This document shows, piece after piece, positions 1-8,181 of a stretch of 64,000 nt of DNA. The stretch is from NCBI GenBank assembly GCA_019347575.1, contig JAHWKY010000015.1:1-64000 (forward strand), read 5' to 3'. Within the stretch, counting starts at the first letter, position 1; each line of letters begins with the position of its first letter. The notes beneath the pieces are model-generated. The model saw nothing but the letters and a program-made list of their open reading frames with translations. It did not search any database and was not told the DNA's origin. The DNA is from Actinomycetota bacterium. Its GTDB lineage: Bacteria; Actinomycetota; Nitriliruptoria; Nitriliruptorales; Nitriliruptoraceae. Position numbers and translations under genes: made by a program.

Positions 1-1044
1 CTTGGCGCCGGCGTCCTGGTGCTGACCGTCCTTGGCGTACGCCACCGACAGCACCTCACCCTTGGCGCCCCGCCCCATCAGCCACACCGACGGGTACTTC
101 ATCGTGACCTTGGAGCCGATGTTGCCGTCGATCCACTCCATCGTCGCGTCCTCGTAGGCCGCGGCGCGCTTGGTGACCAGGTTGTAGACGTTGGTCGACC
201 AGTTCTGGATGGTCGTGTACCGCACCCGCGACCCGGGCTTGGCGATGATCTCGACCACCGCGGAGTGCAGCGAGTCCGAGCTGTAGATGGGCGCGGTGCA
301 TCCCTCGACGTAGTGGATGTAGCTACCTGGCTCGGCGATGATCAGGGTCCGCTCGAACTGGCCCATGTTCTCCTTGTTGATGCGGAAGTAGGCCTGGAGC
401 GGGATGTCCACCTTGACGCCCTCGGGCACCCAGATGAACGAGCCGCCGGACCACACCGCCGTGTTCAACGCGGCGAACTTGTTGTCATTGGCCGGGATGA
501 CCTTGGTGAAGTGCTCGCGGAACAGGTCCTCGTGCTCACGGAGTGCCGTGTCCGTGTCGAGGAACAGCACGCCCTTCTCCTCGAGGTCCTCGCGGATCTT
601 GTGGTACACGACCTCGCTCTCGTACTGAGCCGCTACGCCGGCGATGAGACGCTGCTTCTCGGCTTCGGGGATGCCGAGCTTGTCGTAGGTGTTCTTGATG
701 TCGGCGGGCAGTTCGTCCCAGGTCGCGGCCTGCTTCTCGGTGGCGCGGACGAAGTAGTAGATGTCGTCGAAGTGGATCCCCGACAGGTCGCTGCCCCAGT
801 TCGGCATCGGGCGGCGCTCGAACGCCTCGTAGGCGCGCAGACGCAGCTTGCGCATCCACTCGGGCTCGCTCTTGAGGAAGCTGATCTCCTCGACGACCTC
901 GCGTGAGAGCCCGCGCTTGGGCTCGAAGACGTAGTTGTCGGGGTCGTGCCACCCGAACTTGTACTCGTCGAGGTCCGCCGCAACGCGTCGCTGCTGGTCC
1001 TCGGCGGGCGTCATGGTGCCCGGAGTGATGATCTGGTCGGTCAC
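1..1044 (-). CDS. sufB: SufB, Fe-S cluster scaffold subunit (3' end beyond window)
   Basis: SufB is the scaffold of the SufBCD complex, on which Fe-S clusters are assembled in the cytoplasm. 348 codons are visible out of the usual 470 or so. The frame is still open at base 1, so the gene runs off the window. Visible family signatures include [13 protein letters not shown], the YVEGCTAP segment with its conserved Cys, and [13 protein letters not shown], which belong to the beta-helix core. The start is GTG at 1044: GGAGGG lies five bases upstream, and the GTGA overlaps the stop of the upstream regulator by four bases, implying translational coupling. sufD, sufC and sufS would be expected beyond base 1 (inference). 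Confidence 0.95.
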   Translation of the reverse strand, partial: MTDQIITPGTMTPAEDQQRRVAADLDEYKFGWHDPDNYVFEPKRGLSREVVEEISFLKSEPEWMRKLRLRAYEAFERRPMPNWGSDLSGIHFDDIYYFVRATEKQAATWDELPADIKNTYDKLGIPEAEKQRLIAGVAAQYESEVVYHKIREDLEEKGVLFLDTDTALREHEDLFREHFTKVIPANDNKFAALNTAVWSGGSFIWVPEGVKVDIPLQAYFRINKENMGQFERTLIIAEPGSYIHYVEGCTAPIYSSDSLHSAVVEIIAKPGSRVRYTTIQNWSTNVYNLVTKRAAAYEDATMEWIDGNIGSKVTMKYPSVWLMGRGAKGEVLSVAYAKDGQHQDAGAK

Positions 1045-1775
1045 TGGGACCCTCCATCGGATCGGATGATCGGAAGCTGGTTCGCGTCGGTGGGGACGTC
1101 CTTCGGCGTGACGGTGCACACGCATGCGTGCGCCCCGGAGGCCAGCGTCTCGCGCCGGCTCAAGGTCACGTCGTCGCCCAGGACGCGCTTGAACATCGCG
1201 GCCTCGTAGGCGCACATCTCGGGGTGGTACTCGGCCACGTCGTAGATCGCGCAGTGCTCCTGGGTCAACCGGAAGCTGTCGCCGTCGGCCTCGACGCTGG
1301 CGAAGTAACCGTCGACGCTGAGCGCGTCAGCGAGGTCCTGGAGGCGCCGCTCGATGTCGGCCTCGGCGTCGATCAACTCGTCGTAGTCGGACGCCTCCCG
1401 CTGCATGCGCCAGTTGAGGTACGCGCGCAGCTCGCCCCGCCCGTGCCGCTCGACGAGGTAGTCCAGCAGCTCGCTGGCCATGCTCGCGTAGCGGTGCGGG
1501 TACAGCGCTCGGGCGCGCTCGGTCAGGTGGTAGGTGGCGACGGGACGGCCGACCGGCTGCTTGACCGTCTCGGAGGCGACGAAGCCGTCGGACTCGAGCA
1601 CCGCGAGGTGCTTGCGGACGGCCACGTCGCTGATCGCGAGGTCCTCAGCCAGTTCGGGCGCGGTGCGGTTGCCGTGGCCACGCAGCAGCTCGACGATGGT
1701 CGCCCGCGCCTCACCGAGCAGCGAGACGAGGGAGACCGCTTCGTCGCGGGCGGCTTGATCGCGTGTAATGGACAT
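1041..1775 (-). CDS. sufR: SufR-type Fe-S-sensing transcriptional regulator of the suf operon
   Basis: A 244-residue winged-helix regulator. The N-terminal part has an ArsR/MarR-like HTH (residues about 15-80, including [18 protein letters not shown]). The C-terminal part carries cysteines in the pattern C-X12-C-X29-C-X-C (HCAIYDV, EMCAYEA, HACVC), fitting the SufR family in which Cys ligands hold an Fe-S cluster that controls DNA binding. I chose ATG 1775 (MSITRDQ). An in-frame upstream extension to about 1916 lacks similarity to an HTH protein and would swallow the promoter. The gene overlaps sufB by 4 bases, so it is co-transcribed, and autoregulation is likely. SufR assignment is by motif and neighbour. 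Confidence 0.88.
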   Translation of the reverse strand: MSITRDQAARDEAVSLVSLLGEARATIVELLRGHGNRTAPELAEDLAISDVAVRKHLAVLESDGFVASETVKQPVGRPVATYHLTERARALYPHRYASMASELLDYLVERHGRGELRAYLNWRMQREASDYDELIDAEADIERRLQDLADALSVDGYFASVEADGDSFRLTQEHCAIYDVAEYHPEMCAYEAAMFKRVLGDDVTLSRRETLASGAHACVCTVTPKDVPTDANQLPIIRSDGGSQ

Positions 1776-1850
1776 CGTCAGAGACGGCCTCTCGGTGCGG
1801 TTCTGGAGCGCTGGGAGCGCGTTCCGTACTTCCTGAACCTCGTGGTTGCG

Positions 1851-1880
1851 ATAGTACGAGTGCGCGGGGCGCACCGCAAA
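1851..1880 (-). promoter_or_regulatory. Putative sufR-sufB promoter with operator in the spacer
   Basis: On the minus strand TTTGCG (1880-1875) and TACTAT (1856-1851) are separated by 18 bases, a plausible -35/-10 pair placing transcription start about 70 bases before ATG 1775. The spacer holds a perfect inverted repeat, GTGCGC-N3-GCGCAC (1860-1874), where a bound repressor would block RNA polymerase. SufR is the obvious candidate ligand. The assignment is inference from position. Confidence 0.5.
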
Positions 1881-2095
1881 CCCCGGTTCCGCGCGGACGG
1901 TGGACCGCTCCCCCACCCCGGCGTAAGGTCGGTGACGTCACGCCGTCCGGGGTGCGTGAGCCCCGCGGAGGCACCCGAAGGAGGATGGCGCGCGCTCGCG
2001 CGTTCGCCGCCCGGGAGCCCCGTCTCCCCCGGCCGAACCGGCCCGTTGCGGCCCGCCAGGCCGACGAGACGAGACACCAGCGGTACGCCGTGACG
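1881..2095. other. Intergenic spacer with a GTGACGTCAC palindrome
   Basis: With the promoter region this forms a 360-base gap between the response regulator's end and sufR. I see no supported gene. A perfect 10-base palindrome, GTGACGTCAC, lies at 1932-1941, about 50 bases upstream of the putative sufR -35 box. It could be a second regulatory site or chance in GC-rich DNA. Confidence 0.4.
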
Positions 2096-2123
2096 GGAGG
2101 CCCCGGGTTCGCCCGGGGCCTCC
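2096..2123 (-). terminator. Strong hairpin terminator of the ATP-grasp/transglutaminase operon
   Basis: A perfect 12-bp stem (GGAGGCCCCGGG and its complement) closes on a TTCG tetraloop 13 bases beyond the stop codon of the receiver-domain gene. There is no clear T-tract, as is common in GC-rich actinobacteria. Confidence 0.8.
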
Positions 2124-2135
2124 GCCATGCCGGTT

Positions 2136-2501
2136 TCAGGTGCCGAGGATGTCGTCGAGGACCGTCTGGAGGTCCTCGGGCTCGAACGGCTTGCCGACGT
2201 ACGCGTCGGCACCGGCCGCGATACCCGCGGCGCGGTCGTCGCTGGTGGAGCGAGCGGAGAGCATGATCACCTTGAGCGCCGACAGGTCCGGGTCGCCGCG
2301 GATCTCCTTGAGGGTCGACAAGCCGTCGAGCCGGGGCATCATCACGTCGAGGACCACGAGGTCGTAGGGCTGCCCACCCCGCAACTCGTCGAGGGCCGCT
2401 TGGCCATCACCGACCTCGGTCACGTCGTGATCGAAGCCCAGCAGCATGCCCAGCAGGGACCGGATGCCGGGCTCGTCGTCACAGACGAGGATGCGGGCCA
2501 A
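2136..2501 (-). CDS. Single-domain response regulator (receiver only)
   Basis: 121 residues that are entirely a CheY-like receiver domain. The acidic pair CDDEPG is near the N-terminus, the phospho-acceptor Asp is in VVLDVMMPRLDG, and the conserved Lys is in VGKPFEP. There is no output domain. The start is TTG at 2501: GGAGG sits seven bases upstream and the receiver fold begins immediately (LARILVCDDEPG). Upstream in-frame codons would overlap the poly-Gln end of the transglutaminase gene. No histidine kinase is in the window. It lies last in the ATP-grasp/alpha-E/transglutaminase run, so it may belong to it or be an orphan. Confidence 0.85.
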   Translation of the reverse strand: MARILVCDDEPGIRSLLGMLLGFDHDVTEVGDGQAALDELRGGQPYDLVVLDVMMPRLDGLSTLKEIRGDPDLSALKVIMLSARSTSDDRAAGIAAGADAYVGKPFEPEDLQTVLDDILGT

Positions 2502-2550
2502 CCCGTGCCTCCGTGTCTTCCCAGGTGTGAGCACTCTAGATGCGCTGCTC

Positions 2551-3432
2551 TCACTGCTGCTGTTGTTGCTGCTGTGCACTCCGTCGTATGTGGACCGACA
2601 CGTGCAGATCGTGGTCGGTCGGCCCGGTGTACAACCCCCGCATCGGGGCGACGTCGTCGTAGTCGCGGCCGTGGCCGATCTTCACGTGCCGCAGACCGAC
2701 CTCCTGTCGGTTCGTGGGGTCCAGGCCCCACCAGCCGAAGCCGGGGATGGCGACCTCGACCCAGGCGTGCGTCTTGACGTCGACCTCGTCGACGTCGGGG
2801 TCGGTGCCGTTGCGCTCGCTGACGGCGAACAGGTAGCCCGATACGTAGCGTGCGGGGATGCCCAGGCTCCTGGCCATGCCGATGACGACGTGAGCGAAGT
2901 CCTGGCACACGCCCACGCGAGCGGCCAGCACCTCGGCCACCGGCACGCCGACGTAGGTGGCGCCGGCGCGGTACTCGAAGCTGGTCCCGACCGCGCGGTG
3001 CAGCGCCAGCGCCGCCCCCACGACGTCGTCACCGGCGACCTCGGCGCGTTCCCGTGCCTCCGTCGCCACCACGTCGTTCCACTCGACATGCGGGGAGGGC
3101 TCGAGGTACTCCAGGTGCTCGTCGCGGAAGTCCGCCTCGGTGAGTTCGGCGAACCTCGGCGACGCGGCCACTGGCCGTCCCCGCGACGTCTCGACGGTCG
3201 CGGTGGCGACCACCTCGAGGTGACGGTGAGGCAGGCGGATCCCGAACGCGTCGACGCGCGTGCCCCAGTAGTCGACGTAGGAGAAGGTCCGCGAGGACGG
3301 TGACGTCGTGACGTCGTAGTGCAGGACCTGTTGGCGTTCGTCCGATGTCGGACACGCACGTAGCTCGTTCTGCGACTCGACGACCTCGCCGGCGTAGTCG
3401 AAGACGGTGCGGTAGCGGATGTCGAAGCGCAC
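2551..3432 (-). CDS. Transglutaminase-like cysteine protease with poly-glutamine C-terminus
   Basis: 293 residues. An N-terminal bacterial transglutaminase domain starts at RFDIRYRTVFDY. It is followed by a transglutaminase core with Cys in GVCQDFAHVV, His in KTHAWVEV and Asp in GLDPTN, a complete Cys-His-Asp triad. It ends in seven consecutive glutamines written as CAG/CAA codons (2554-2574). GTG 3432 is used, with GAGGG just upstream and 8 bases after the alpha-E stop. It belongs to the known triplet of circularly permuted ATP-grasp, alpha-E and transglutaminase. Members are proposed to form and cleave amide or peptide linkages, but the substrate is unknown. The poly-Gln tail is outside the fold. 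Confidence 0.9.
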   Translation of the reverse strand: MRFDIRYRTVFDYAGEVVESQNELRACPTSDERQQVLHYDVTTSPSSRTFSYVDYWGTRVDAFGIRLPHRHLEVVATATVETSRGRPVAASPRFAELTEADFRDEHLEYLEPSPHVEWNDVVATEARERAEVAGDDVVGAALALHRAVGTSFEYRAGATYVGVPVAEVLAARVGVCQDFAHVVIGMARSLGIPARYVSGYLFAVSERNGTDPDVDEVDVKTHAWVEVAIPGFGWWGLDPTNRQEVGLRHVKIGHGRDYDDVAPMRGLYTGPTDHDLHVSVHIRRSAQQQQQQQ

Positions 3433-3440
3433 GGTCGCCC

Positions 3441-4403
3441 TCAGCTCGTCGCGACGATGTGGAAGCCGCCAGCCTGTCGGTGCTGGAAGTACTCGGAGGC
3501 CACCGCATCGGCCAACGTCGACGTGCCTGCCTGTACCTCGTCGAGGAACCCGTGCAGGCCTTCGCCCATGAGCTCGTCGACGCTGGTGTACTCCAGCGAA
3601 GCGCGCAGCCGGCCGACCAGCCGGCGGGCCCGCGTCCCGACGCCTCCCTCGTCGCTCAGCCGCACCAGTTGGTGCTCGGCTGCCTGCACGGCGAACAGCA
3701 CCGACCGGGGGAAATCGGGCGACAGGAGCAGGAACTCGACGACGTCAGCCGGCTGCATCGAGGCGCGGTACCCCTTGCGGAACGCCTCGACACCGCTCGC
3801 GGACTTCAACACGGCGACCCAGTGGTGGAACTCCATCGGGGCCGCCGACGCCAGCTGCTGGAAGCGCACGTTGAGCAGCCGGCAGGTCATCTCGGCACGT
3901 TCGAGCATCCGACCCAGGGTCAGGAAACGCCAGCCGTCGTCGCGCGGCATCGTCTCGGTCGCGACGCCCACGATCATCTGGCAGCGGCGCTTGACGAACG
4001 AGAACAGCTCGTAGGGGCGCTCGCTGATCTCGACCTCGAGGTCGCGTGCGCGCAGGTCGAGGTAGAGGCCGTTCACCGCCTCCCACAGCTCCAACGAGAC
4101 CAGCTCGCGGACGCTCCGGCCGTTCTCCCGTGCACGGCCGATGGCGGCGAGCATCGAGCCCGGGTTGGTGTCGTCGAGGACGAGGAACCGGATCACATCG
4201 GTCGCCTCGACCTCGCCGTAGTGGTCGCGGTAGGCCGCCCGGAGGTGGAGCACGTCGAGCAGCTGGGCCCACGCGGCGGCCACCTCGGAGGGAGGCGACT
4301 CGAGCAGGCCGTGGTAGGTGACATCGACCATCCGTGCGGTGTCCTCGGCGCGCTCCACGTAGCGCCCCGACCAGAACAGGTTCTCCGCCAGTCGTGCCAG
4401 CAC
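3441..4403 (-). CDS. Alpha-E domain protein
   Basis: 320 residues, all helical, beginning MLARLAENLFWSGRYVERAEDTARM, the characteristic start of the alpha-E family with its conserved Arg/Glu residues. No catalytic function is established for the family. It always travels with circularly permuted ATP-grasp ligases, as here. GTG start at 4403 lies 11 bases after the ATP-grasp stop, and the transglutaminase begins 8 bases beyond its own stop, so the three are one transcript. Confidence 0.92.
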   Translation of the reverse strand: MLARLAENLFWSGRYVERAEDTARMVDVTYHGLLESPPSEVAAAWAQLLDVLHLRAAYRDHYGEVEATDVIRFLVLDDTNPGSMLAAIGRARENGRSVRELVSLELWEAVNGLYLDLRARDLEVEISERPYELFSFVKRRCQMIVGVATETMPRDDGWRFLTLGRMLERAEMTCRLLNVRFQQLASAAPMEFHHWVAVLKSASGVEAFRKGYRASMQPADVVEFLLLSPDFPRSVLFAVQAAEHQLVRLSDEGGVGTRARRLVGRLRASLEYTSVDELMGEGLHGFLDEVQAGTSTLADAVASEYFQHRQAGGFHIVATS

Positions 4404-4414
4404 TCGTCAGCTCC

Positions 4415-5863
4415 TCAGAGTCCGGGCTCGAGGACCCACGTGTCCTTCGAACCGCCCCCTTGGGAGGAGTTGACCACGAGCGAGCCCTCCCGGAGGGCCA
4501 CCCGGGTGAGCCCACCCGGGATCGCCTCGGTCGTCTCGCCCGAGATCACGAAGGGGCGCAGATCCACGTGTCGCCCCGCGAACCGGTCCCCGACCAGCGT
4601 CGGGTGGCGCGAGAGGCTCACGACCTCCTGGGCGATGTAGCCGCGGGGGTCGTCCTCGACGCGCTGACGGAACGTGGCGATCTCGTCGTCGCTGGCCTCC
4701 GGGCCGATCAGCATCCCGTACCCACCGGACTCGCCCACCGGTTTCACGACGAGCTCCGGCAGTCGAGCCAGGACCTCCGCCCGCTGATCGTCGTCCCAGA
4801 GCAGGTAGGTCTCGACGTTGGGCAGGATCGGCTCCTCGTCGAGGTAGTAGCGCACCAGGTCGGGTACGAACGGGTACACCGCCTTGTCGTCCGCGACGCC
4901 GTTGCCGAGCGCGTTCGCGATGGTCACGTTGCCCGAACGCATCGCCGACAGCAGGCCCGGGACACCGAGGGCCGAGTCGGGGCGGAGCACCACGGGGTCG
5001 AGGAAGTCATCATCGATGCGCCGGTAGATCACGTCGACCCGCTGCAGTCCCCGCGTCGTGCGCATGTACACGACGTGTTCGTCCACCACGAGGTCCGGGC
5101 CCTCCACCAGCTCGACGCCCATCTGGCGGGCCAGGAACACGTGCTCGAAGTAGGCCGAGTTGTGCACCCCTGGGGTCAGTACCACCACCGTGGGGTCCTC
5201 GCCAGCGGCGGGCGGGGCGATCGAGCGCAGCGCCCGGAACAGCAGCATCCCGTAGTGGTCGACCGGTCGGATGCGGTACCGGCGGAACACGACCGGCAGC
5301 ACCCGGGTCATGGCGGCGCGGTTCTCGAGGACGTAGGAGATGCCGCTGGGGTTGCGGAGGTTGTCCTCCAGCACCCGGTACGTGCCGTCGCCGTCACGCA
5401 CGAGATCGATACCCGCGACGACACAGCGCGCCCCGTGCGGCACCTGGATGCCGAACGCCTCCCGACAGAACCCGTCTGACGACCCGATCAGCCAGCGCGG
5501 CACGACGCCGTCCCGCACCGCCGCCCGCTCCCCCGCGTACAGATCCTCGAGGAAGCGGTTGAGCGCCGTGACGCGCTGGATCAGTCCACGCTCGAGCAGT
5601 TCCCACTCGTCGGCCGGGATTATCCGCGGACACAGGTCCATCGGGAAGGTGCGCTCAACGCCCTCGTCGTCGCCGTACACCGTGAACGTGATGCCCTGCG
5701 TGCGGAAGATCGTGTCGCGGAGACGTTCGCGCTGCGCCAGTTCGTCGGGGTTCAGCTCCCGGATGCGCGATGCGAGGTCGCGGTAGTGGCCGCGCACCTG
5801 GCTGCCGTCATCGAACATCTCGTCGAAGAAGCCGGCTCCGTCGTAGCCGTCGAAGAACGTCAT
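4415..5863 (-). CDS. Circularly permuted ATP-grasp family protein
   Basis: 482 residues matching the circularly permuted ATP-grasp family. Recognisable segments are FDEMFDDGSQVRGHY near the N-terminus, the central GVPRWLIGSSDGFCREAFG-type region, DNLRNPSGISYVLENR, and LVVKPVGESGGYGMLIGP in the nucleotide-binding lobe. Such enzymes are predicted to form amide bonds using ATP. First gene of the minus-strand operon with alpha-E, transglutaminase and receiver genes. ATG at 5863. The product of the pathway is not known from sequence. Confidence 0.92.
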   Translation of the reverse strand: MTFFDGYDGAGFFDEMFDDGSQVRGHYRDLASRIRELNPDELAQRERLRDTIFRTQGITFTVYGDDEGVERTFPMDLCPRIIPADEWELLERGLIQRVTALNRFLEDLYAGERAAVRDGVVPRWLIGSSDGFCREAFGIQVPHGARCVVAGIDLVRDGDGTYRVLEDNLRNPSGISYVLENRAAMTRVLPVVFRRYRIRPVDHYGMLLFRALRSIAPPAAGEDPTVVVLTPGVHNSAYFEHVFLARQMGVELVEGPDLVVDEHVVYMRTTRGLQRVDVIYRRIDDDFLDPVVLRPDSALGVPGLLSAMRSGNVTIANALGNGVADDKAVYPFVPDLVRYYLDEEPILPNVETYLLWDDDQRAEVLARLPELVVKPVGESGGYGMLIGPEASDDEIATFRQRVEDDPRGYIAQEVVSLSRHPTLVGDRFAGRHVDLRPFVISGETTEAIPGGLTRVALREGSLVVNSSQGGGSKDTWVLEPGL

Positions 5864-5908
5864 ACCAGCGAGAGTAGTGGCGTTCGCACGGGGGAGAGCG
5901 GGGTTGGA

Positions 5909-5944
5909 CTGCGGACGGGGCGCCGCGAGGGCACCCCGCCGCAG
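5909..5944 (-). terminator. Hairpin terminator after the 81-residue hypothetical gene
   Basis: CTGCGG (5909-5914) pairs with CCGCAG (5939-5944), and CGGGG plus GCC pair with GGC and CCCCG inside, leaving one mismatch and one bulged base. It lies 6 bases beyond the stop at 5951 and also insulates the ATP-grasp promoter. Confidence 0.6.
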
Positions 5945-5950
5945 CGGTCG

Positions 5951-6196
5951 TCACGCGTCGGGGCGCCCCGGCATGCCCCGCAGCTCGTGGTCGAAGGGCT
6001 CGGTGAGCAGACGCTGCCAGGCGATGCCGAACGCCGCCTCGGCGTCCTCGCCCCGCAGCAGCGCGAGGGCCTGGAAGGTCACGTCCCAGCCGAACTCGAG
6101 CACGAGGACGTTCACCGCATCTTCGGCGCCCACGGTGGACACGAGGGCGCGGGCGACTCCCATCACCGAGGTCAGGCGGGGGTGGCGGTGCTCCAC
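5951..6196 (-). CDS. Hypothetical protein, 81 residues
   Basis: Not recognised. The core (GVARALVSTVGAEDAVNVL, then FGWDVTFQALALLRGEDAE) reads like an alpha-helical soluble protein with normal amino-acid balance. I chose GTG 6196 because GGAGG precedes it by about six bases. Longer in-frame starts give Arg-rich unnatural extensions. It stands alone between the ATP-grasp operon and a small plus-strand gene. Confidence 0.6.
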   Translation of the reverse strand: MEHRHPRLTSVMGVARALVSTVGAEDAVNVLVLEFGWDVTFQALALLRGEDAEAAFGIAWQRLLTEPFDHELRGMPGRPDA

Positions 6197-6397
6197 GTCG
6201 GTCCTCCGGATCGTCTCGCGTGGGCGGTGCATCCCATCCAACGAGCGACCGACCGCCAGGTGACGCACCGCGACCGGCCAACGCGGAGAGTCACGAACCG
6301 AACGTCAAGGAACGCGCTGCGTGAGCCGAAACCAACAGCGACGGGGGCCCCCGGAGACCCGCGCTCGCGGCGCGCCCACCGCGGAGGCAACGGCAGC

Positions 6398-6574
6398 GTG
6401 GACATGGACGAGGTGGACATGAGCGACAACACCGCCGAGCGCTCCCCTGTGGCGCACCGGTCGGACGTGGTCCGACGGCTGCTCCAGCGGGGCGTGTCGC
6501 CCCGCACCCTGCTGCTCGTGCTGCCGACCTGGGAGCCGACGATCACCTCCGCATCGGCCGATCCCCGCCCTTGA
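6398..6574 (+). CDS. Small hypothetical protein, 58 residues
   Basis: Not recognised. The sequence DVVRRLLQRGVSPRTLLLVLP forms a plausible amphipathic helix-turn-helix-like segment, while the tail is low in structure. GTG 6398 lies ten bases after GGAGG. ATG 6404 and 6419 are alternatives. No partner gene is obvious, and it is followed immediately by the 59-base repeats. Confidence 0.4.
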   Translation: MDMDEVDMSDNTAERSPVAHRSDVVRRLLQRGVSPRTLLLVLPTWEPTITSASADPRP

Positions 6575-6592
6575 AGGCCAGGCCGCCCCCGA

Positions 6593-6713
6593 GCGGGGCG
6601 AGCGGGTGCAGATCGACCCGGCTACCGGGTCCCGATGCACACGCTGAGGTTGACGCGGGGCGAGCGGGTGCAGATCGACCCGGCTACCGGGTCCCGATGC
6701 ACACGCTGAGGTT
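6593..6713. repeat. Two identical 59-base direct repeats, period 62
   Basis: Copies at 6593-6651 and 6655-6713 are identical and separated by three bases. Each contains a hairpin, ACCCGG-cta-CCGGGT (6616-6630 and 6678-6692). The second copy ends on the first base of the stop-codon triplet of the hydrolase gene. Convergent genes flank it, so it could serve as a doubled terminator. Confidence 0.9.
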
Positions 6714-7393
6714 CAGCCCAGGTGCTCGCGCAGGAAGTCGACGGTGCGCTGCCACGCCTGGGCGGCCGCCTCCGGGTGGTGCGCCTCGGGGCGCGTGTCG
6801 TTCATGAACGCGTGGCCGGCGCCCTCGTAGGTCTCGACCTCGACCGGGACGTCGTTGGCGCGGATCAGCCCGGCGAGCTCCTCGACCTTCGACACCGGGA
6901 TGAAGTCGTCGGCCGTGCCGATGTGCATCAGGACGGGGCAGCTGACGTTGCTGAGGTCGGGTTCGCCGTACCAGAACACCCCGTAGAAGGGCACCGACGC
7001 CCCGATGCTGGCCGGGGCGGTGTTCGCGGTGACCAACGCGAGCGCCCCGCCCATGCAGAAGCCGGTGACGCCGACCTTCGCGCCGGTGACCTCGTCGCGG
7101 GCGAGCAGGAAGTCGATCGCGCCGCGCAGGTCCCGCGCCGCGACGGTGACCTCGAGCTCCTGCATCATCCGGCCGGCCTCGTCCGGCTCGGTCGTAGTGT
7201 CCCCGTGGAACAGGTCCGGGGCGAGCGCCACGAACCCCGCCGCGGCGAAGCGGTCAGCGAGATCGCGGATGTGCGGCACGAGACCCCACCACTCCTGGAT
7301 CACGATGAGGCCGGGACCCGATCCCGTCTCGGGGACCGCGAGGTAGCCCTCCACATCGCCGTTGTCCGTCGCGAAGGTGACTGTCTCTCCCAA
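6713..7393 (-). CDS. Dienelactone hydrolase family protein
   Basis: 226 residues, the normal length for the family. The alpha/beta-hydrolase nucleophile is a cysteine in GFCMGG, with Asp in GTADDFIP and His in GAGHAFMND completing the Cys-Asp-His triad. VIQEWWGLVPHIRDLADRFA is the typical N-terminal signature. Known members hydrolyse dienelactones in chloroaromatic breakdown or act on other esters. No ring-cleavage genes are nearby, so the substrate is open. Start TTG at 7393 (LGETVTF) with GAGGG about nine bases upstream. Confidence 0.92.
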   Translation of the reverse strand: MGETVTFATDNGDVEGYLAVPETGSGPGLIVIQEWWGLVPHIRDLADRFAAAGFVALAPDLFHGDTTTEPDEAGRMMQELEVTVAARDLRGAIDFLLARDEVTGAKVGVTGFCMGGALALVTANTAPASIGASVPFYGVFWYGEPDLSNVSCPVLMHIGTADDFIPVSKVEELAGLIRANDVPVEVETYEGAGHAFMNDTRPEAHHPEAAAQAWQRTVDFLREHLG

Positions 7394-7464
7394 GGGTGTG
7401 TCCCTCTCATGCGGTGACGACGCGAGGCTAGTGGAGTCTCCGTGCGGGTCCTCCTACCTCGCGA

Positions 7465-7490
7465 GCGGCCGAGACCGCGCTCTCGGCCGC
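7465..7490 (-). terminator. Perfect 10-bp hairpin, probable terminator
   Basis: GCGGCCGAGA (7465-7474) pairs with TCTCGGCCGC (7481-7490) around a six-base loop, 70 bases beyond the stop of the 154-residue hypothetical gene. The core GAGA-N6-TCTC recurs in inverted orientation at 37637-37650. Confidence 0.6.
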
Positions 7491-7562
7491 GGGGGCGCAG
7501 CGGGGCGTGGATCGACGACGCGGAGCGGCGTCGCCAAAGGGCCGGATGCGGCGTCGCGGATA

Positions 7563-8027
7563 TCAGGAGCGGTCGGACCAGACGGGCAGGCCGAAGTAGC
7601 GCAGCCGGTCGGGGAAGTCACCGATCACGCGCCAGTCCATCGCGTACGCGTGGGCCAGCCGATCGAGGTCGTCGTCCTCGAGATCGCCGGCGATGTAGGC
7701 GCGCAGCTCGGCCACGAAGGTGTCGCTGTGGAGGGGGAACACGACGTCGACGACGCGGTGGTTGATCGCGACCCAGACGTGGTCGAGCTCGGCGCCACCG
7801 ACGTCGAGGCCACCACGGATGACGGTCGCCTCGAGCTCGAGACGGGACGCGACGTGGGCGACGCGCCGAGCGGCGTCGCGCACGTCGCGGGGCGTGAAGG
7901 GCGCCCGGGCGTGCTCGCGGGCGAGCGCGGCGACGAGCTGCGGACCGGTCGGGACGGGGAACGTGGCGGGACGGAAGCGCGCGGGGCGCCGCGGGGCGAG
8001 CGCGTGACCCTCGCGGCGCTGCGGCAT
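7563..8027 (-). CDS. Hypothetical protein with faint transglutaminase-like end
   Basis: 154 residues, not confidently recognised. The stretch ELDHVWVAINHRVVDVVFPL resembles the His/Asp part of transglutaminase-like folds (His in DHVWV, Asp in VVDVVFP). I see no matching active-site Cys, so catalysis is doubtful. ATG 8027 has a strong GGAGG eight bases upstream. It is divergent from the FabL-like reductase gene, sharing a 154-base upstream region. Confidence 0.65.
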   Translation of the reverse strand: MPQRREGHALAPRRPARFRPATFPVPTGPQLVAALAREHARAPFTPRDVRDAARRVAHVASRLELEATVIRGGLDVGGAELDHVWVAINHRVVDVVFPLHSDTFVAELRAYIAGDLEDDDLDRLAHAYAMDWRVIGDFPDRLRYFGLPVWSDRS

Positions 8028-8181
8028 CGCCGACCTCCTCGCCAGCCCTGGCATGCTACATCGACCCCAGGACGACCGGCCTGAAGCCACCCGTGCGAGG
8101 GGCGGGGTGCCGCCGGTCTCGGGAGGCGGGTGCCCGGCCGTGGCACATCACCCTCATAGGCTTCGCCCTGAGGAGGTGGCG

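Noticed and set aside
1-1044. Truncated sufB pseudogene
   Set aside because: The frame is intact to the window edge. Truncation is only due to the window limit.
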